NCBI GenBank assembly: GCA_946187865.1
Contig: CAMHST010000001.1
Span: 1 to 64,000, forward strand
Reading direction: 5' to 3'
DNA: 64,000 nt
Origin: an uncultured Bacteroidales bacterium
GTDB lineage: Bacteria > Bacteroidota > Bacteroidia > Bacteroidales > UBA932
Position numbers and translations under genes: made by a program. Below, one piece after another: positions 7,354 to 15,231 of the stretch (its first letter is position 1; each line of letters begins with the position of its first letter). The notes below the pieces were generated by a model. The model saw nothing but the letters and a program-made list of their open reading frames with translations, searched no databases and was not told the DNA's origin.

Positions 7354-9588
7354 TTAAAAACTAAGCGTTGCCTTTACGCAGAAATTACGCGGTGCCTGCG
7401 GGTAAACCCCCACGCCGGCGGTGATGGATCCCGAGGCCTCATTGTACTCTTCCCAGCGCCAGCCGGAGGCATAGTACAGGTGATTGAACAGGTTGTTCAC
7501 ATACACGCTTAATCCCACGGACTTGCCGTCCCAGTCAAAACTGTGGCTCAGGGTGAGATTGGCCACGAAATAGGCCGGGATAGCCATCTGATCCCGCATG
7601 GTATTGTCAATGAACTGTTTCCCCACATATTTCCCATCCAAAGTGAGGGTGGTGGTTTTCAAGGAGTTGGAGGCGATTCCCTTCCAGGGACTCAGGCTCA
7701 GCCGCGCCATCCCGATGGCGGAAGGCGACATGAGCATGGTGGTTTCCCCGTAAGAGACGGGATGGGTGCGGCCGGAGTAATCGTCAATCGTCACATAGGA
7801 CGTATAGTCGGCAATCCGGTTCATGGACAGCGTGGCATTGCCGTCCATCCTGAGCCAGCGGACCGGTTCCCAGGCCGCGGCCAACTCGATGCCCCGGCGC
7901 CAGGAACGGGGCACATTCTCCTTGATGGCGTAGCCGGAGGACGAAAGACGTCCCGTTTCCAGCAGCATATCCCAGTATTCCATCAGGTACAGATTGGCCG
8001 ATGCCGTAAAGGCGGGACTCTCGAACTGCCAGCCCAGCTCCGCGTCCAGCATCTTTTCCGGCCGGATGGGATTGTCCTCGCCTTTGATATTCTCCTTGAT
8101 GTCTCCCCTGCCCGGTTCACGGTGTCCCAGCGCCAGGGAAGCATAAACTTTATTCCGGCCGAAACGGGCTGTCACGCCCGCCCGCGGATTGAAGAAATCC
8201 CATGTCCGGTGAAAATCCATCCGGTCTTCCGGCACGGCGCCGTACTCCAGCCAGTCATCGTCCGGACCCACGAGCGAATACCGGATGCCCCGGTACTGCA
8301 CATCCAGATAGGCGGTTATCCAGGCGGCCGGCTGATATTCGGCCCGAAGGAAAGCGCTGCCGTCCAGTTTTACGGCATTGTTCCGGTACCAGTCGGCCCG
8401 GGAATAATCGAAATCCTTTCCCAGCACCTTGGCCCAGAGGACCTCGCCCCAGTGGCCGCCGCGATAATGCGAAAGGTTCACGCCGCCCGTCACATCCAGC
8501 TGCGAAGTGCGGTAACGGAGGCTGGAATTGAGCACCCAGAGGTCGTTGTCCATCTTTTTCTGGTAGATCATGTCGCTGCGGGACACCTGGGCCGCGCCGC
8601 CCAGACCGTAATTCGCCAGTTTGCGGTTCACCTTGTAGTATTCGTCGTAACCGTCGCCCCGGGTGTAGTTGACGGTATTGGCCCAGGTCAGGTGCTCCCC
8701 GAAACTGTGCGTGTAATTCAGCTGCAGGTGATGCTGGGCGTAGTTGTCGGTCTGGTTGTCGTAGTAATAGGTATTGCCCAGCTCGTCGTAATACTCGCCC
8801 GCCCCGTTGTAACGCCGGTCCACATAATACTGGTCCAGGTCTATCCCGTCCCAGGTGATGCCGCTGCGCTGCCGGCCCATCAGGTAGGTCAGGCGCACGG
8901 AATTGCTGCCCCGGAGCCAGCCCAGGGCGACGAAGGCGCTGCGAGACTGGACGAAGGCATTGCGGATATAGCCGTCCGTGGTCCCGGAAGAATAGGCGGC
9001 CGACCCATAGAAGCCTTTGCCGCTCAAACCGGTGGAACCGCTCACCGTGGTGATGAACGTATTGTAGGAGCCCCCGCTGAAATCCATCCGGGCGCTGGGT
9101 TCGGCCCCGACAAAAGCGGTGTTCATGTTCAGGCTGGCCCCGAAAGCGCCGGCACCGTTGGCGCTGGTGCCCAGGCCGCGCTGCACCTGCACATTGGAAA
9201 TGAGGCTGGAAAGGGCGGGGATGTTCACCCAGAACACCTCCTGGCTCTCTGCATCGTTGAGGGCGATGCCGTTCAGGGTCACGTTGATCTGGGAGCCCTT
9301 GGACCCGCGGATGGTCATGGCCGAATTGCCCAGTCCGGTGCCGCCCTCGTTGTAGGTAACCACCGAAGGAAGCAGGTTCAGGGCCATGGGCAGCGAATTC
9401 ATGGCGGAAGACGCGCCCAGTTCTTCCTTTCCTACATTGGTAAACGTTACAGGGGTTTGCTTCCCGGCGCGGGAAACGGAGACGACGACACTGTCCAGAC
9501 GGTCGTAGATGGGCTGTTCGGCATTCTGCGCAGCCGCGCAGACACCCAGCACGCCCAGTGCTGCGGTAAGTAAAGTTTTTTTCATCAT
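7354..9588 (-). CDS. TonB-dependent outer-membrane receptor under TPP control (probable thiamine importer)
   Basis: A 744-residue TonB-dependent receptor: signal peptide ending in CAAAQ, a short N-terminal segment with a TonB-box-like DSVVVSVS, a plug domain (about 60-165, with AMTIRGSKGSQINVTLNGIALND and VQVQRGLGTSANGAGAFGASLNM), then a 22-strand type beta-barrel ending in RNFCVKATLSF. There is no carboxypeptidase-like N-terminal domain and no SusD partner, so it resembles a cofactor or metal receptor rather than a glycan SusC. The TPP riboswitch directly before the start points to thiamine or a thiamine precursor; riboswitch-linked receptors of this kind (OMthi) are known in Bacteroides. 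Two tandem ATGs are possible starts. The gene is followed by a terminator and is probably monocistronic. Confidence 0.9.
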   Translation of the reverse strand: MMKKTLLTAALGVLGVCAAAQNAEQPIYDRLDSVVVSVSRAGKQTPVTFTNVGKEELGASSAMNSLPMALNLLPSVVTYNEGGTGLGNSAMTIRGSKGSQINVTLNGIALNDAESQEVFWVNIPALSSLISNVQVQRGLGTSANGAGAFGASLNMNTAFVGAEPSARMDFSGGSYNTFITTVSGSTGLSGKGFYGSAAYSSGTTDGYIRNAFVQSRSAFVALGWLRGSNSVRLTYLMGRQRSGITWDGIDLDQYYVDRRYNGAGEYYDELGNTYYYDNQTDNYAQHHLQLNYTHSFGEHLTWANTVNYTRGDGYDEYYKVNRKLANYGLGGAAQVSRSDMIYQKKMDNDLWVLNSSLRYRTSQLDVTGGVNLSHYRGGHWGEVLWAKVLGKDFDYSRADWYRNNAVKLDGSAFLRAEYQPAAWITAYLDVQYRGIRYSLVGPDDDWLEYGAVPEDRMDFHRTWDFFNPRAGVTARFGRNKVYASLALGHREPGRGDIKENIKGEDNPIRPEKMLDAELGWQFESPAFTASANLYLMEYWDMLLETGRLSSSGYAIKENVPRSWRRGIELAAAWEPVRWLRMDGNATLSMNRIADYTSYVTIDDYSGRTHPVSYGETTMLMSPSAIGMARLSLSPWKGIASNSLKTTTLTLDGKYVGKQFIDNTMRDQMAIPAYFVANLTLSHSFDWDGKSVGLSVYVNNLFNHLYYASGWRWEEYNEASGSITAGVGVYPQAPRNFCVKATLSF

Positions 9589-9590
9589 AA

Positions 9591-9668
9591 TCCCTCCGGC
9601 GGTATGAACCGCATCAGGTTCAACGGGTATGTTCTCAACCGGGCGGCAGCCCGATACCCCGTATTGGT
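9591..9668 (-). promoter_or_regulatory. TPP riboswitch (THI element)
   Basis: The minus strand carries the conserved thiamine pyrophosphate aptamer: GGGGTAT pairing with ATACCC (P2), a CGGGC-TGCC-GCCCG hairpin (P3), the TTGAGA core (consensus CTGAGA), ACCCGTTGAACCTGAT, the P4/P5 arm GCGGTTCATACCGC and the 3' core GGAGGGA. The last bases lie only 2-3 nt before the ATG pair, so the 3' aptamer strand GGAGGG also serves as the Shine-Dalgarno-like sequence. Ligand binding would hide it, which suggests control of translation start rather than transcription termination. No separate expression platform hairpin is seen. Confidence 0.93.
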
Positions 9669-9681
9669 TAAACTTAAATAT

Positions 9682-10443
9682 TTACTGCCGGACCAGCTCT
9701 ATCCGATAGAGTCTGGGCCAGTTTTTTCCGGTGATATAAATATTTCCCTCCCCGTCCACGGCGATGCCGTTGAGCACATCCGTATCCCGCGTCTTCAGCT
9801 TGGCAGGGAGAAGGCCTGCACAGTTGATCGCCGCCTCCACCTTGCCGGAAGCCGGGTCGATGACCACGATCAGGTCTGTCAGGTACACGTTCGCCCACAC
9901 TTTCCCGTCTATCCATTCCAGCTCGTTCAGGTTCCTCAAGGGGCGTCCCTCCAGGGTGACCGGCTGTCTGCGCAGCAGTTTCAGGTCCCCGTCCAGGAAG
10001 TACAGGTTGGCGCTTCCGTCGCTGGCGATAAGCTGCTTCCCGTCCGTGGTGAGGCCCCAGCCTTCCCGGGGATAGGAAACCGTGGATTCATATTTCAGGG
10101 TGGTGGCGTTGTACTTGAACGCCACCTTGTTGGTCCAGGTAAGGATGTACAGCGTGTTCCCCAGGATGACGGAGCCTTCGCCGAAATACTTGCGGCCGAA
10201 GCGCTGGTTGGTCAGGGGTTTTCCGCTTTCCAGATCTACCGTGCGCAGGCTGCTGGAGCCATACTGTCCGGTGGTCTCATAGAGCACCCCGTCGTGGAAG
10301 AACAGCCCCTGGGTATAGGCGCCCGTGTCGTGCGGGTACTCCTGCAGGACCTTGATGCCGTAACGGGTGACCTGCGCGCCCGAACAGGTGCACAGCAGCA
10401 GGCCAAGCAGGCCCGAAAAAAATATCTGGAACGCTCGATTCAT
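9682..10443 (-). CDS. Secreted glutaminyl-peptide cyclotransferase (bacterial/plant-type)
   Basis: A 253-residue exported protein of the glutamine cyclotransferase family (beta-propeller, Glu_cyclase_2 type), which turns N-terminal Gln into pyroglutamate. Visible family features are YPHDTGAYTQGLFFHDGVLYETTGQYGSSSLR, YFGEGSVILGNTLYILTWTNKVAFKYN, GEGWGLTTDG-like REGWGLTTDGKQLIASDGS, NLNELEWIDGKVWANVYLTDLIVVIDP and, near the end, LNGIAVDGEGNIYITGKNWPRLY. The N-terminus LLGLLLCTCSGAQ is a signal peptide, perhaps lipidated. The start is the ATG at 10443; longer frames run into pgi. It is divergent from pgi, sharing an 88-bp spacer with two facing promoters. Many Bacteroidota secreted proteins begin with Gln after signal cleavage and are likely substrates. 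Confidence 0.9.
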   Translation of the reverse strand: MNRAFQIFFSGLLGLLLCTCSGAQVTRYGIKVLQEYPHDTGAYTQGLFFHDGVLYETTGQYGSSSLRTVDLESGKPLTNQRFGRKYFGEGSVILGNTLYILTWTNKVAFKYNATTLKYESTVSYPREGWGLTTDGKQLIASDGSANLYFLDGDLKLLRRQPVTLEGRPLRNLNELEWIDGKVWANVYLTDLIVVIDPASGKVEAAINCAGLLPAKLKTRDTDVLNGIAVDGEGNIYITGKNWPRLYRIELVRQ

Positions 10444-10455
10444 GCTTTCGAAGAG

Positions 10456-10463
10456 CAAAGATA
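10456..10463 (-). promoter_or_regulatory. -7 box for the glutaminyl cyclase gene
   Basis: TATCTTTG on the minus strand, an exact match to TAnnTTTG, 12 bp before the ATG at 10443. It faces the pgi box at 10486-10493. Confidence 0.45.
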
Positions 10464-10485
10464 GCAATAATCCCGGAATAATTCT

Positions 10486-10493
10486 TATCTTTG
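10486..10493 (+). promoter_or_regulatory. -7 box for pgi
   Basis: TATCTTTG, exact match to TAnnTTTG, 38 bp before the pgi ATG. No clear -33 partner. Confidence 0.5.
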
Positions 10494-10531
10494 TAAGATT
10501 TAAAAGATAAATCAAAACAAACCAAAAGAAT

Positions 10532-11875
10532 ATGATCAAAGTAGATGTCAAAGGCTGCAGCACATTCATTGATGCACAGCAGTACGGTTCGTACGTACAG
10601 AAAGCCCTGGATGCTTTCGATGTCCTGGAAAGTGAAAACGGCGCCGGAAACGATTTCCTGGGCTGGAAGCACCTGCCCTCGGAGGCCTCCGAGGCCATCC
10701 TGTCCGATATCGAAGCCATCCGCAAGGATTGGGCCGCCAAGGGCGTGGACCTGGTAATTGCCATCGGCATCGGCGGCAGCTACCTGGGCGCCAAGTGTGT
10801 CATTGAAGCCCTGAGCCACAACTTCGCCCGGGACCTCAAGCGCAAAGACGCCGCCCAGGTCATCTTCGCCGGCAACAACATGTCGGAAGAATATCTGGCA
10901 GAACTGATGGACCTGGCCGCGGAGCGCAACGTGGCCTGCATCGTCATCTCCAAGAGCGGCACCACCACGGAACCCGCCGTAGCTTTCCGCATCGTAAAGC
11001 AGTTCATTGAAGAGCGCTACGGCAAGGCCGAGGCCGCCTCCCGCATCGTGGCCATCACGGATGCCAAGAAAGGCGCGCTCAAGACCCTCTCAACCCAGGA
11101 AGGCTACAAGAGCTTCATCGTCCCGGACAACGTGGGTGGCCGCTTCAGCGTGCTCACCCCCGTGGGCCTGCTGCCCATCGCCGTGGCCGGGCTGGATATC
11201 CGCGCCCTGCTGGAAGGCGCGCTGGAGGCGGAGAAAGAGCTGGCCAAAAAGTCGGCCGACAACCCCGCCGTGGTATATGCCGCCATGCGCAACCTCCTGT
11301 ATAAAGAATGTGGCAAGAAGGTGGAGATCCTGGTGAATTACAATCCCAAACTCACCTATGTGGCCGAATGGTGGAAACAGCTCTACGGAGAATCCGAGGG
11401 CAAGGACGGCGTGGGCATCTTCCCCGCCAGCGTCAACAACACGGCAGACCTCCACTCCATGGGACAGTTCATCCAGGAAGGAGACCGGGTCATGTTCGAG
11501 ACCGTCCTCCATGTAGAGAAAGCCCGGCGCAGCGTTGTGATCGGCGAGGATCCCCAGAACCTGGACCAGCTGAACTACCTCACCGGAAAGCACGTGGAGC
11601 ACTGCAACCATATGGCCGAACTGGGCACCAAACTGGCCCATATCGACGGCGGCGTGCCCCAGATGGAGGTATCCTTCGAGCAGGTAGACGCCCGCAACCT
11701 GGGGAACCTCCTGTACTTCTTCGAGTTCGCCTGCGGCGTAAGCGCCTATACGCTGGGTGTGAATCCGTTCAACCAGCCCGGCGTAGAGGCCTACAAGAAG
11801 AACATGTTCGCCCTGCTGGAGAAACCCGGCTACGAAGAGGCCACCCAGGCCATCAAGGCCCGCCTCTCCGAATAA
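10532..11875 (+). CDS. pgi: Glucose-6-phosphate isomerase
   Basis: Interconverts glucose-6-phosphate and fructose-6-phosphate in glycolysis. This is the 447-residue form of the family, similar to Bacillus and Thermotoga enzymes, rather than the 550-residue proteobacterial form. Signature motifs are IAIGIGGSYLGAKCVIEAL (near 80), VISKSGTTTEPAVAFR, the family signature DNVGGRFSVLTPVGLLP (near 190), GESEGKDGVGIFP with the catalytic-type Glu, and HSMGQFIQEG. The ending GVNPFNQPGVEAYKKNMFALL is also standard. It leads a plus-strand run with a barrel protein (1 bp gap), a hydrolase and a lipoprotein. Those partners have no obvious metabolic link to it. Confidence 0.97.
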   Translation: MIKVDVKGCSTFIDAQQYGSYVQKALDAFDVLESENGAGNDFLGWKHLPSEASEAILSDIEAIRKDWAAKGVDLVIAIGIGGSYLGAKCVIEALSHNFARDLKRKDAAQVIFAGNNMSEEYLAELMDLAAERNVACIVISKSGTTTEPAVAFRIVKQFIEERYGKAEAASRIVAITDAKKGALKTLSTQEGYKSFIVPDNVGGRFSVLTPVGLLPIAVAGLDIRALLEGALEAEKELAKKSADNPAVVYAAMRNLLYKECGKKVEILVNYNPKLTYVAEWWKQLYGESEGKDGVGIFPASVNNTADLHSMGQFIQEGDRVMFETVLHVEKARRSVVIGEDPQNLDQLNYLTGKHVEHCNHMAELGTKLAHIDGGVPQMEVSFEQVDARNLGNLLYFFEFACGVSAYTLGVNPFNQPGVEAYKKNMFALLEKPGYEEATQAIKARLSE

Positions 11876-11876
11876 A

Positions 11877-12515
11877 ATGCGTAAGCTATTGATAATATGC
11901 CTTTTAACCGTTGCTGCGCCACTTTTTGCGGCGCAGCCGCCGGTTAATAGGCACACCGTCCGCCTGGGCTGGGGAGACATGCTCTTCGAGCGGCTTGCCT
12001 TCCACGCCAGTTACAAGGGCACCTATGGGACGCCCGAAACCCTGCCCGCCACCTTTTCCCGCCACGAGACCTTCGACTACGGATACACCGGCCACATCTT
12101 CGCCGAGTATTTGTACCGCTGCACCGACGTTACCAGCGTCGGCATCCAGACCGACGTGGAAGGCATTTTCTGGAAAGAAGGCCAGTTCGACCGCTACCAC
12201 CAGCTGCAAGGAGCCGCCACGACCGTCCGCAACTGGGACATCGTGGTGATGCCCACCGTCCGGTTCACTTATCTCACCCGGCCGTGGGTACGGCTGTACT
12301 CGGGGCTGGGCACCGGCGTACTCGTCGCCCTGGACAATCAGGGCGGAGCGAAACTGGCCCCTGCATTGAACCTTAACTGGATCGGGATGGAGATCGGAAA
12401 AGGAAACTGGGGCGGCACCCTGGAGCTGGGCATGCTCAATGCCCTGATCAATCCCTATCACATCTACCAGCTGGGCTCCCGGCTTCTTTCGTTCAGCGTT
12501 TATTATCAATGGTAA
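11877..12515 (+). CDS. Predicted outer-membrane beta-barrel protein, unknown function
   Basis: A 212-residue protein with a clear signal peptide (MRKLLIICLLTVAAPLFAAQPP) and alternating hydrophobic and polar stretches rich in Tyr, Trp and Gly, as in small outer-membrane barrels (VRLGWGDMLFERLAFHAS, VGIQTDVEGIFW, PWVRLYSGLGTGVLVALD). The C-terminus ends LLSFSVYYQW, with the terminal aromatic typical of barrel proteins recognised by the Bam machinery. No named family is recognised. It starts 1 bp after the pgi stop and is followed 4 bp later by a lipoprotein hydrolase, so it is probably co-transcribed with them. Confidence 0.7.
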   Translation: MRKLLIICLLTVAAPLFAAQPPVNRHTVRLGWGDMLFERLAFHASYKGTYGTPETLPATFSRHETFDYGYTGHIFAEYLYRCTDVTSVGIQTDVEGIFWKEGQFDRYHQLQGAATTVRNWDIVVMPTVRFTYLTRPWVRLYSGLGTGVLVALDNQGGAKLAPALNLNWIGMEIGKGNWGGTLELGMLNALINPYHIYQLGSRLLSFSVYYQW

Positions 12516-12519
12516 GCCT

Positions 12520-13731
12520 ATGAAAAAGATCTTCTGGACAAGCCTCTGCCTTGTTTTGGCCTGGGCGTGCAGCCATCCGGAGGTGGAAGTGGCAGACTTT
12601 GACACATTCCATGTCAGTTCGGTTTCCAGCAGCGATGTCCTCGTCGGGAACAGCCTGAACCCGGATATCCACATGATGGAACTGGGAGAGGAGGAGGAGA
12701 CCAAGGTGGCCGATATCGCCGCCGTGGACCTGGTGAAGGAAATCCTGGGCATGATCAACAGCAACCAGCTCATCCACATTGCCGGCACCTACGTCGGACA
12801 CGACATTGACGGCTCTGCCCTCACCCAGTCCGGCAAAGTGCTGCTGCCCGCCAAAGGTCCCATCAAGAACATGCTCATCGTGAGCCACTTCACGATCGGC
12901 GCCAATTACGAATGCCCCTCCGAATGCTTCCCGCTGGAAGGCATCCTGGCCAGCCGGGGGTACGCCGTAGTCATCGCCGACTACATCGGCTTCGGGGTCA
13001 CCCGGGACCGGGTCCACCCGTACATGCACGTGGAAAGCACGGCCCGCAGCGTAGTGGACATGGCCCTGGCGGTAAAGCCTTTCCTGGAGCATATCGGCCG
13101 CAAGCCGGAAAGCAATGAGGTGATCCTGCTGGGCTATTCCCAAGGCGGGTCCACCACCGTCGCCGTGATGAACATGCTCCAAAGCGAATACAACAGGGAA
13201 CTGCCCATCAAGAAGGTTTATGCCGGAGGCGGCCCCTACGACCTGGCTGCCACCTTCGACATCTCCATGATGGAAGACCTCACCGGTATCCCCTGCGCCA
13301 TTCCCATGATTGTCCAGGGTATCAACGAAGGCGAGGACCTGGGGCTCAAACTGGAAGATTTCTTCAAGCCCGTACTGCTGGAACATTATCAGGAATGGAT
13401 CAACTCCAAGGAATACACGGTTAAAAGCATCAACCTCCTGATGAACGCCAAGAAAGTGAGCGACCTGATGACCGACGTGGGCCGGGACAAGAAAAACCCG
13501 CAGACAGCCCGCCTGTACCGGGCCATGATGCAGAATTCCGTGCTCAATTTCATTCCCTACGCCCCGATGTACATCTTCCACAGCATGCAGGACGCAACCG
13601 TTCCCTTTGTGAACGGAACCAAGGCGGAGCAGCATTTCAAGGGAAAGAATGTCACCTACGACTTCGGCGACTACGGCTCTCACAGCTCCGGAGCCATCAA
13701 GTTTATTATCAACGCCTTTAAAGACCTCTAG
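12520..13731 (+). CDS. Lipoprotein alpha/beta hydrolase (secretory lipase/esterase-like)
   Basis: A 403-residue exported lipoprotein (LVLAWACSHPE). The alpha/beta-hydrolase core is visible: a strand before YAVVIADYIGFGVTRDRVHPYMHVESTARSVVDM, the nucleophile elbow LGYSQGG with Ser near residue 205, a likely acid in HSMQDATVPF near 357, and a likely His in DYGSHSSGA near 387. The order and the DYIGFG motif resemble secretory lipases and cephalosporin-type esterases. The substrate is unknown. It sits in a short run pgi - barrel - this gene - unknown lipoprotein, with 1-4 bp spacing. The last three are all envelope-directed and may work together. Confidence 0.75.
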   Translation: MKKIFWTSLCLVLAWACSHPEVEVADFDTFHVSSVSSSDVLVGNSLNPDIHMMELGEEEETKVADIAAVDLVKEILGMINSNQLIHIAGTYVGHDIDGSALTQSGKVLLPAKGPIKNMLIVSHFTIGANYECPSECFPLEGILASRGYAVVIADYIGFGVTRDRVHPYMHVESTARSVVDMALAVKPFLEHIGRKPESNEVILLGYSQGGSTTVAVMNMLQSEYNRELPIKKVYAGGGPYDLAATFDISMMEDLTGIPCAIPMIVQGINEGEDLGLKLEDFFKPVLLEHYQEWINSKEYTVKSINLLMNAKKVSDLMTDVGRDKKNPQTARLYRAMMQNSVLNFIPYAPMYIFHSMQDATVPFVNGTKAEQHFKGKNVTYDFGDYGSHSSGAIKFIINAFKDL

Positions 13732-13732
13732 G

Positions 13733-14560
13733 ATGAAAAGAGCCCTATATTTCGCCGTGCTTTCCCTGGCGCTGCTTTCCTGCACCAACAAGGCCGAACA
13801 ACCCGCCGAATTCAAGCTGGTTTTGGAATCCGTGGGCGGCTCACGCGCGCGGTTCTCCGTATCCTGTACAAGCCGGGATGTATATTATACGTATCGCCTC
13901 TGCAGCGAAACTGATTACGACTGGTGGAACCGTCCGGACATGGACGTAGCCAGGGAGGAGATAGCCCGGATGGAAGAATCGTTCCAGTTTTTTGCGAAGG
14001 TGGACGTCGAAAAAGATGTCAGCTTCGCAGACCGCTTCCTGTACCGGGGAAGCCGCCAGTTTACCATGCAAACCCTGAACGACGACACGGATTTCCGCTT
14101 TATGGTCTTTCAGGTGAGTCCCACTACACACTCCATCATCGGAGAACCCATCAGTGTGCCCTTCCACACCAGGGAAATCCCGGAACGGGACCTCAGCTTC
14201 GATGTAAAGTTCGAGGGAAACACCATGGTGATCACCCCCTCCGACGATTCCCTCACGTATTTCTGGGAATACGAAAGCACCGAACTCGTGAACGAGAATT
14301 ACTATTTCGCCAGCAACTACGCCTATTCCCTGATCAGCATGTACGACGAGTATGGCTTTATGGAAAGCCAGCTGTCAACAGGCCAGGAAATCTGGGATTT
14401 CGCCGATGACAGCTGGATTAAAGAAGGAGACTCCTGTACGCTGGTCGTGGCCGGCTGTGAAGACGGCGAACTGACCACCGAGGTTAAAGAATACCGCTTT
14501 GTCTACATGAAAGACCGTATCTTTTATATCGAACCGGAAGAAGGCGGATATTACTTTTAG
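13733..14560 (+). CDS. Lipoprotein of unknown function
   Basis: A 275-residue protein with signal peptide and lipobox (SLALLSCTNKAEQ). The mature part looks like two beta-sandwich domains: an N-terminal fibronectin-III-like unit (FKLVLESVGGSRARFSVSCTSRDVYYTYRLCSE) and a second with similar layout after residue 150 (LSFDVKFEGNTMVITPSDDSLTYFWEYES). The sequence is acidic and rich in Tyr and Phe. No enzyme motif is seen. The start is the ATG at 13733, one base after the hydrolase stop; the longer ORF overlaps that gene out of frame. Its stop overlaps the stop of the convergent eda gene, which leaves no space for a terminator. Confidence 0.65.
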   Translation: MKRALYFAVLSLALLSCTNKAEQPAEFKLVLESVGGSRARFSVSCTSRDVYYTYRLCSETDYDWWNRPDMDVAREEIARMEESFQFFAKVDVEKDVSFADRFLYRGSRQFTMQTLNDDTDFRFMVFQVSPTTHSIIGEPISVPFHTREIPERDLSFDVKFEGNTMVITPSDDSLTYFWEYESTELVNENYYFASNYAYSLISMYDEYGFMESQLSTGQEIWDFADDSWIKEGDSCTLVVAGCEDGELTTEVKEYRFVYMKDRIFYIEPEEGGYYF

Positions 14561-15219
14561 CCCCGGAACCAGTCCAGGCACTTGGTACAGAGGTCGGAAA
14601 TGGCTTGCCAGTTTCCGGCCTTTATCGTTTCCTTGGGGAAGAGTTTGGAGCCCATCCCGACGGCCGTAACGCCGGACTTCGCCCAGGCGGTAAGGTTTTC
14701 TTCTGCGGGTTCCACCGCACCGGTGCACATGACCATGGCCCAGGGAAGCGGACCCAGGATGTTCTTCACGAACGCGGGGCCGCCCACCGTTCCGGCGGGG
14801 AACACTTTCACCAGGTCGCAGCCCAGTTCCATGGCACGGACAATCTCCGACACCGTTCCGCAGCCGGGGCTATAAGGCACTCCCCTGCGGTTGCAAAGGG
14901 GAACCACCTCTTCCGAGAGGCAGGGAGAGACCAGGAAATCGGCCCCCATCTGGAGATACTGACCAGCCGTAGGGGCATCCAGGATGGTTCCGGCGCCCAG
15001 GGCCATTTCCGGGCATTCTGCCCGGACGAAGGCGATCAGCTGCTCGAATACCTTGTAGGCGCCGTCGCCCCGGTTGGTGAACTCGAAGGCGCGGATACCG
15101 CCGTCGTAACAGGCTTTCACCACCTTTTTGGCCACTTCTACGTCGGCATGGTAAAACACGGGCACGATCCCGGTGGAACGGATGATGCCGATGGTATCGA
15201 TTTTATTGAATTTTGCCAT
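14557..15219 (-). CDS. eda: KDPG/KHG aldolase (2-dehydro-3-deoxy-phosphogluconate aldolase)
   Basis: Cleaves 2-keto-3-deoxy-6-phosphogluconate to pyruvate and glyceraldehyde-3-phosphate, the last step of the uronate route encoded by this operon. The 220-residue class I aldolase shows IVPVFYHADVEVAKKVVKACYDGGIRAFEFTNRG with the proton-relay Glu, LGAGTILDAPTAGQYLQMGADFLVSPCL, and the Schiff-base lysine in CDLVKVFPAGTVGG. The C-terminal GMGSKLF is also standard. It is the last gene of the sixteen-gene operon, 12 bp after kdgK. Its stop overlaps the stop of the convergent lipoprotein gene. Confidence 0.95.
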   Translation of the reverse strand: MAKFNKIDTIGIIRSTGIVPVFYHADVEVAKKVVKACYDGGIRAFEFTNRGDGAYKVFEQLIAFVRAECPEMALGAGTILDAPTAGQYLQMGADFLVSPCLSEEVVPLCNRRGVPYSPGCGTVSEIVRAMELGCDLVKVFPAGTVGGPAFVKNILGPLPWAMVMCTGAVEPAEENLTAWAKSGVTAVGMGSKLFPKETIKAGNWQAISDLCTKCLDWFRG

Positions 15220-15231
15220 AATACAGAGGGA

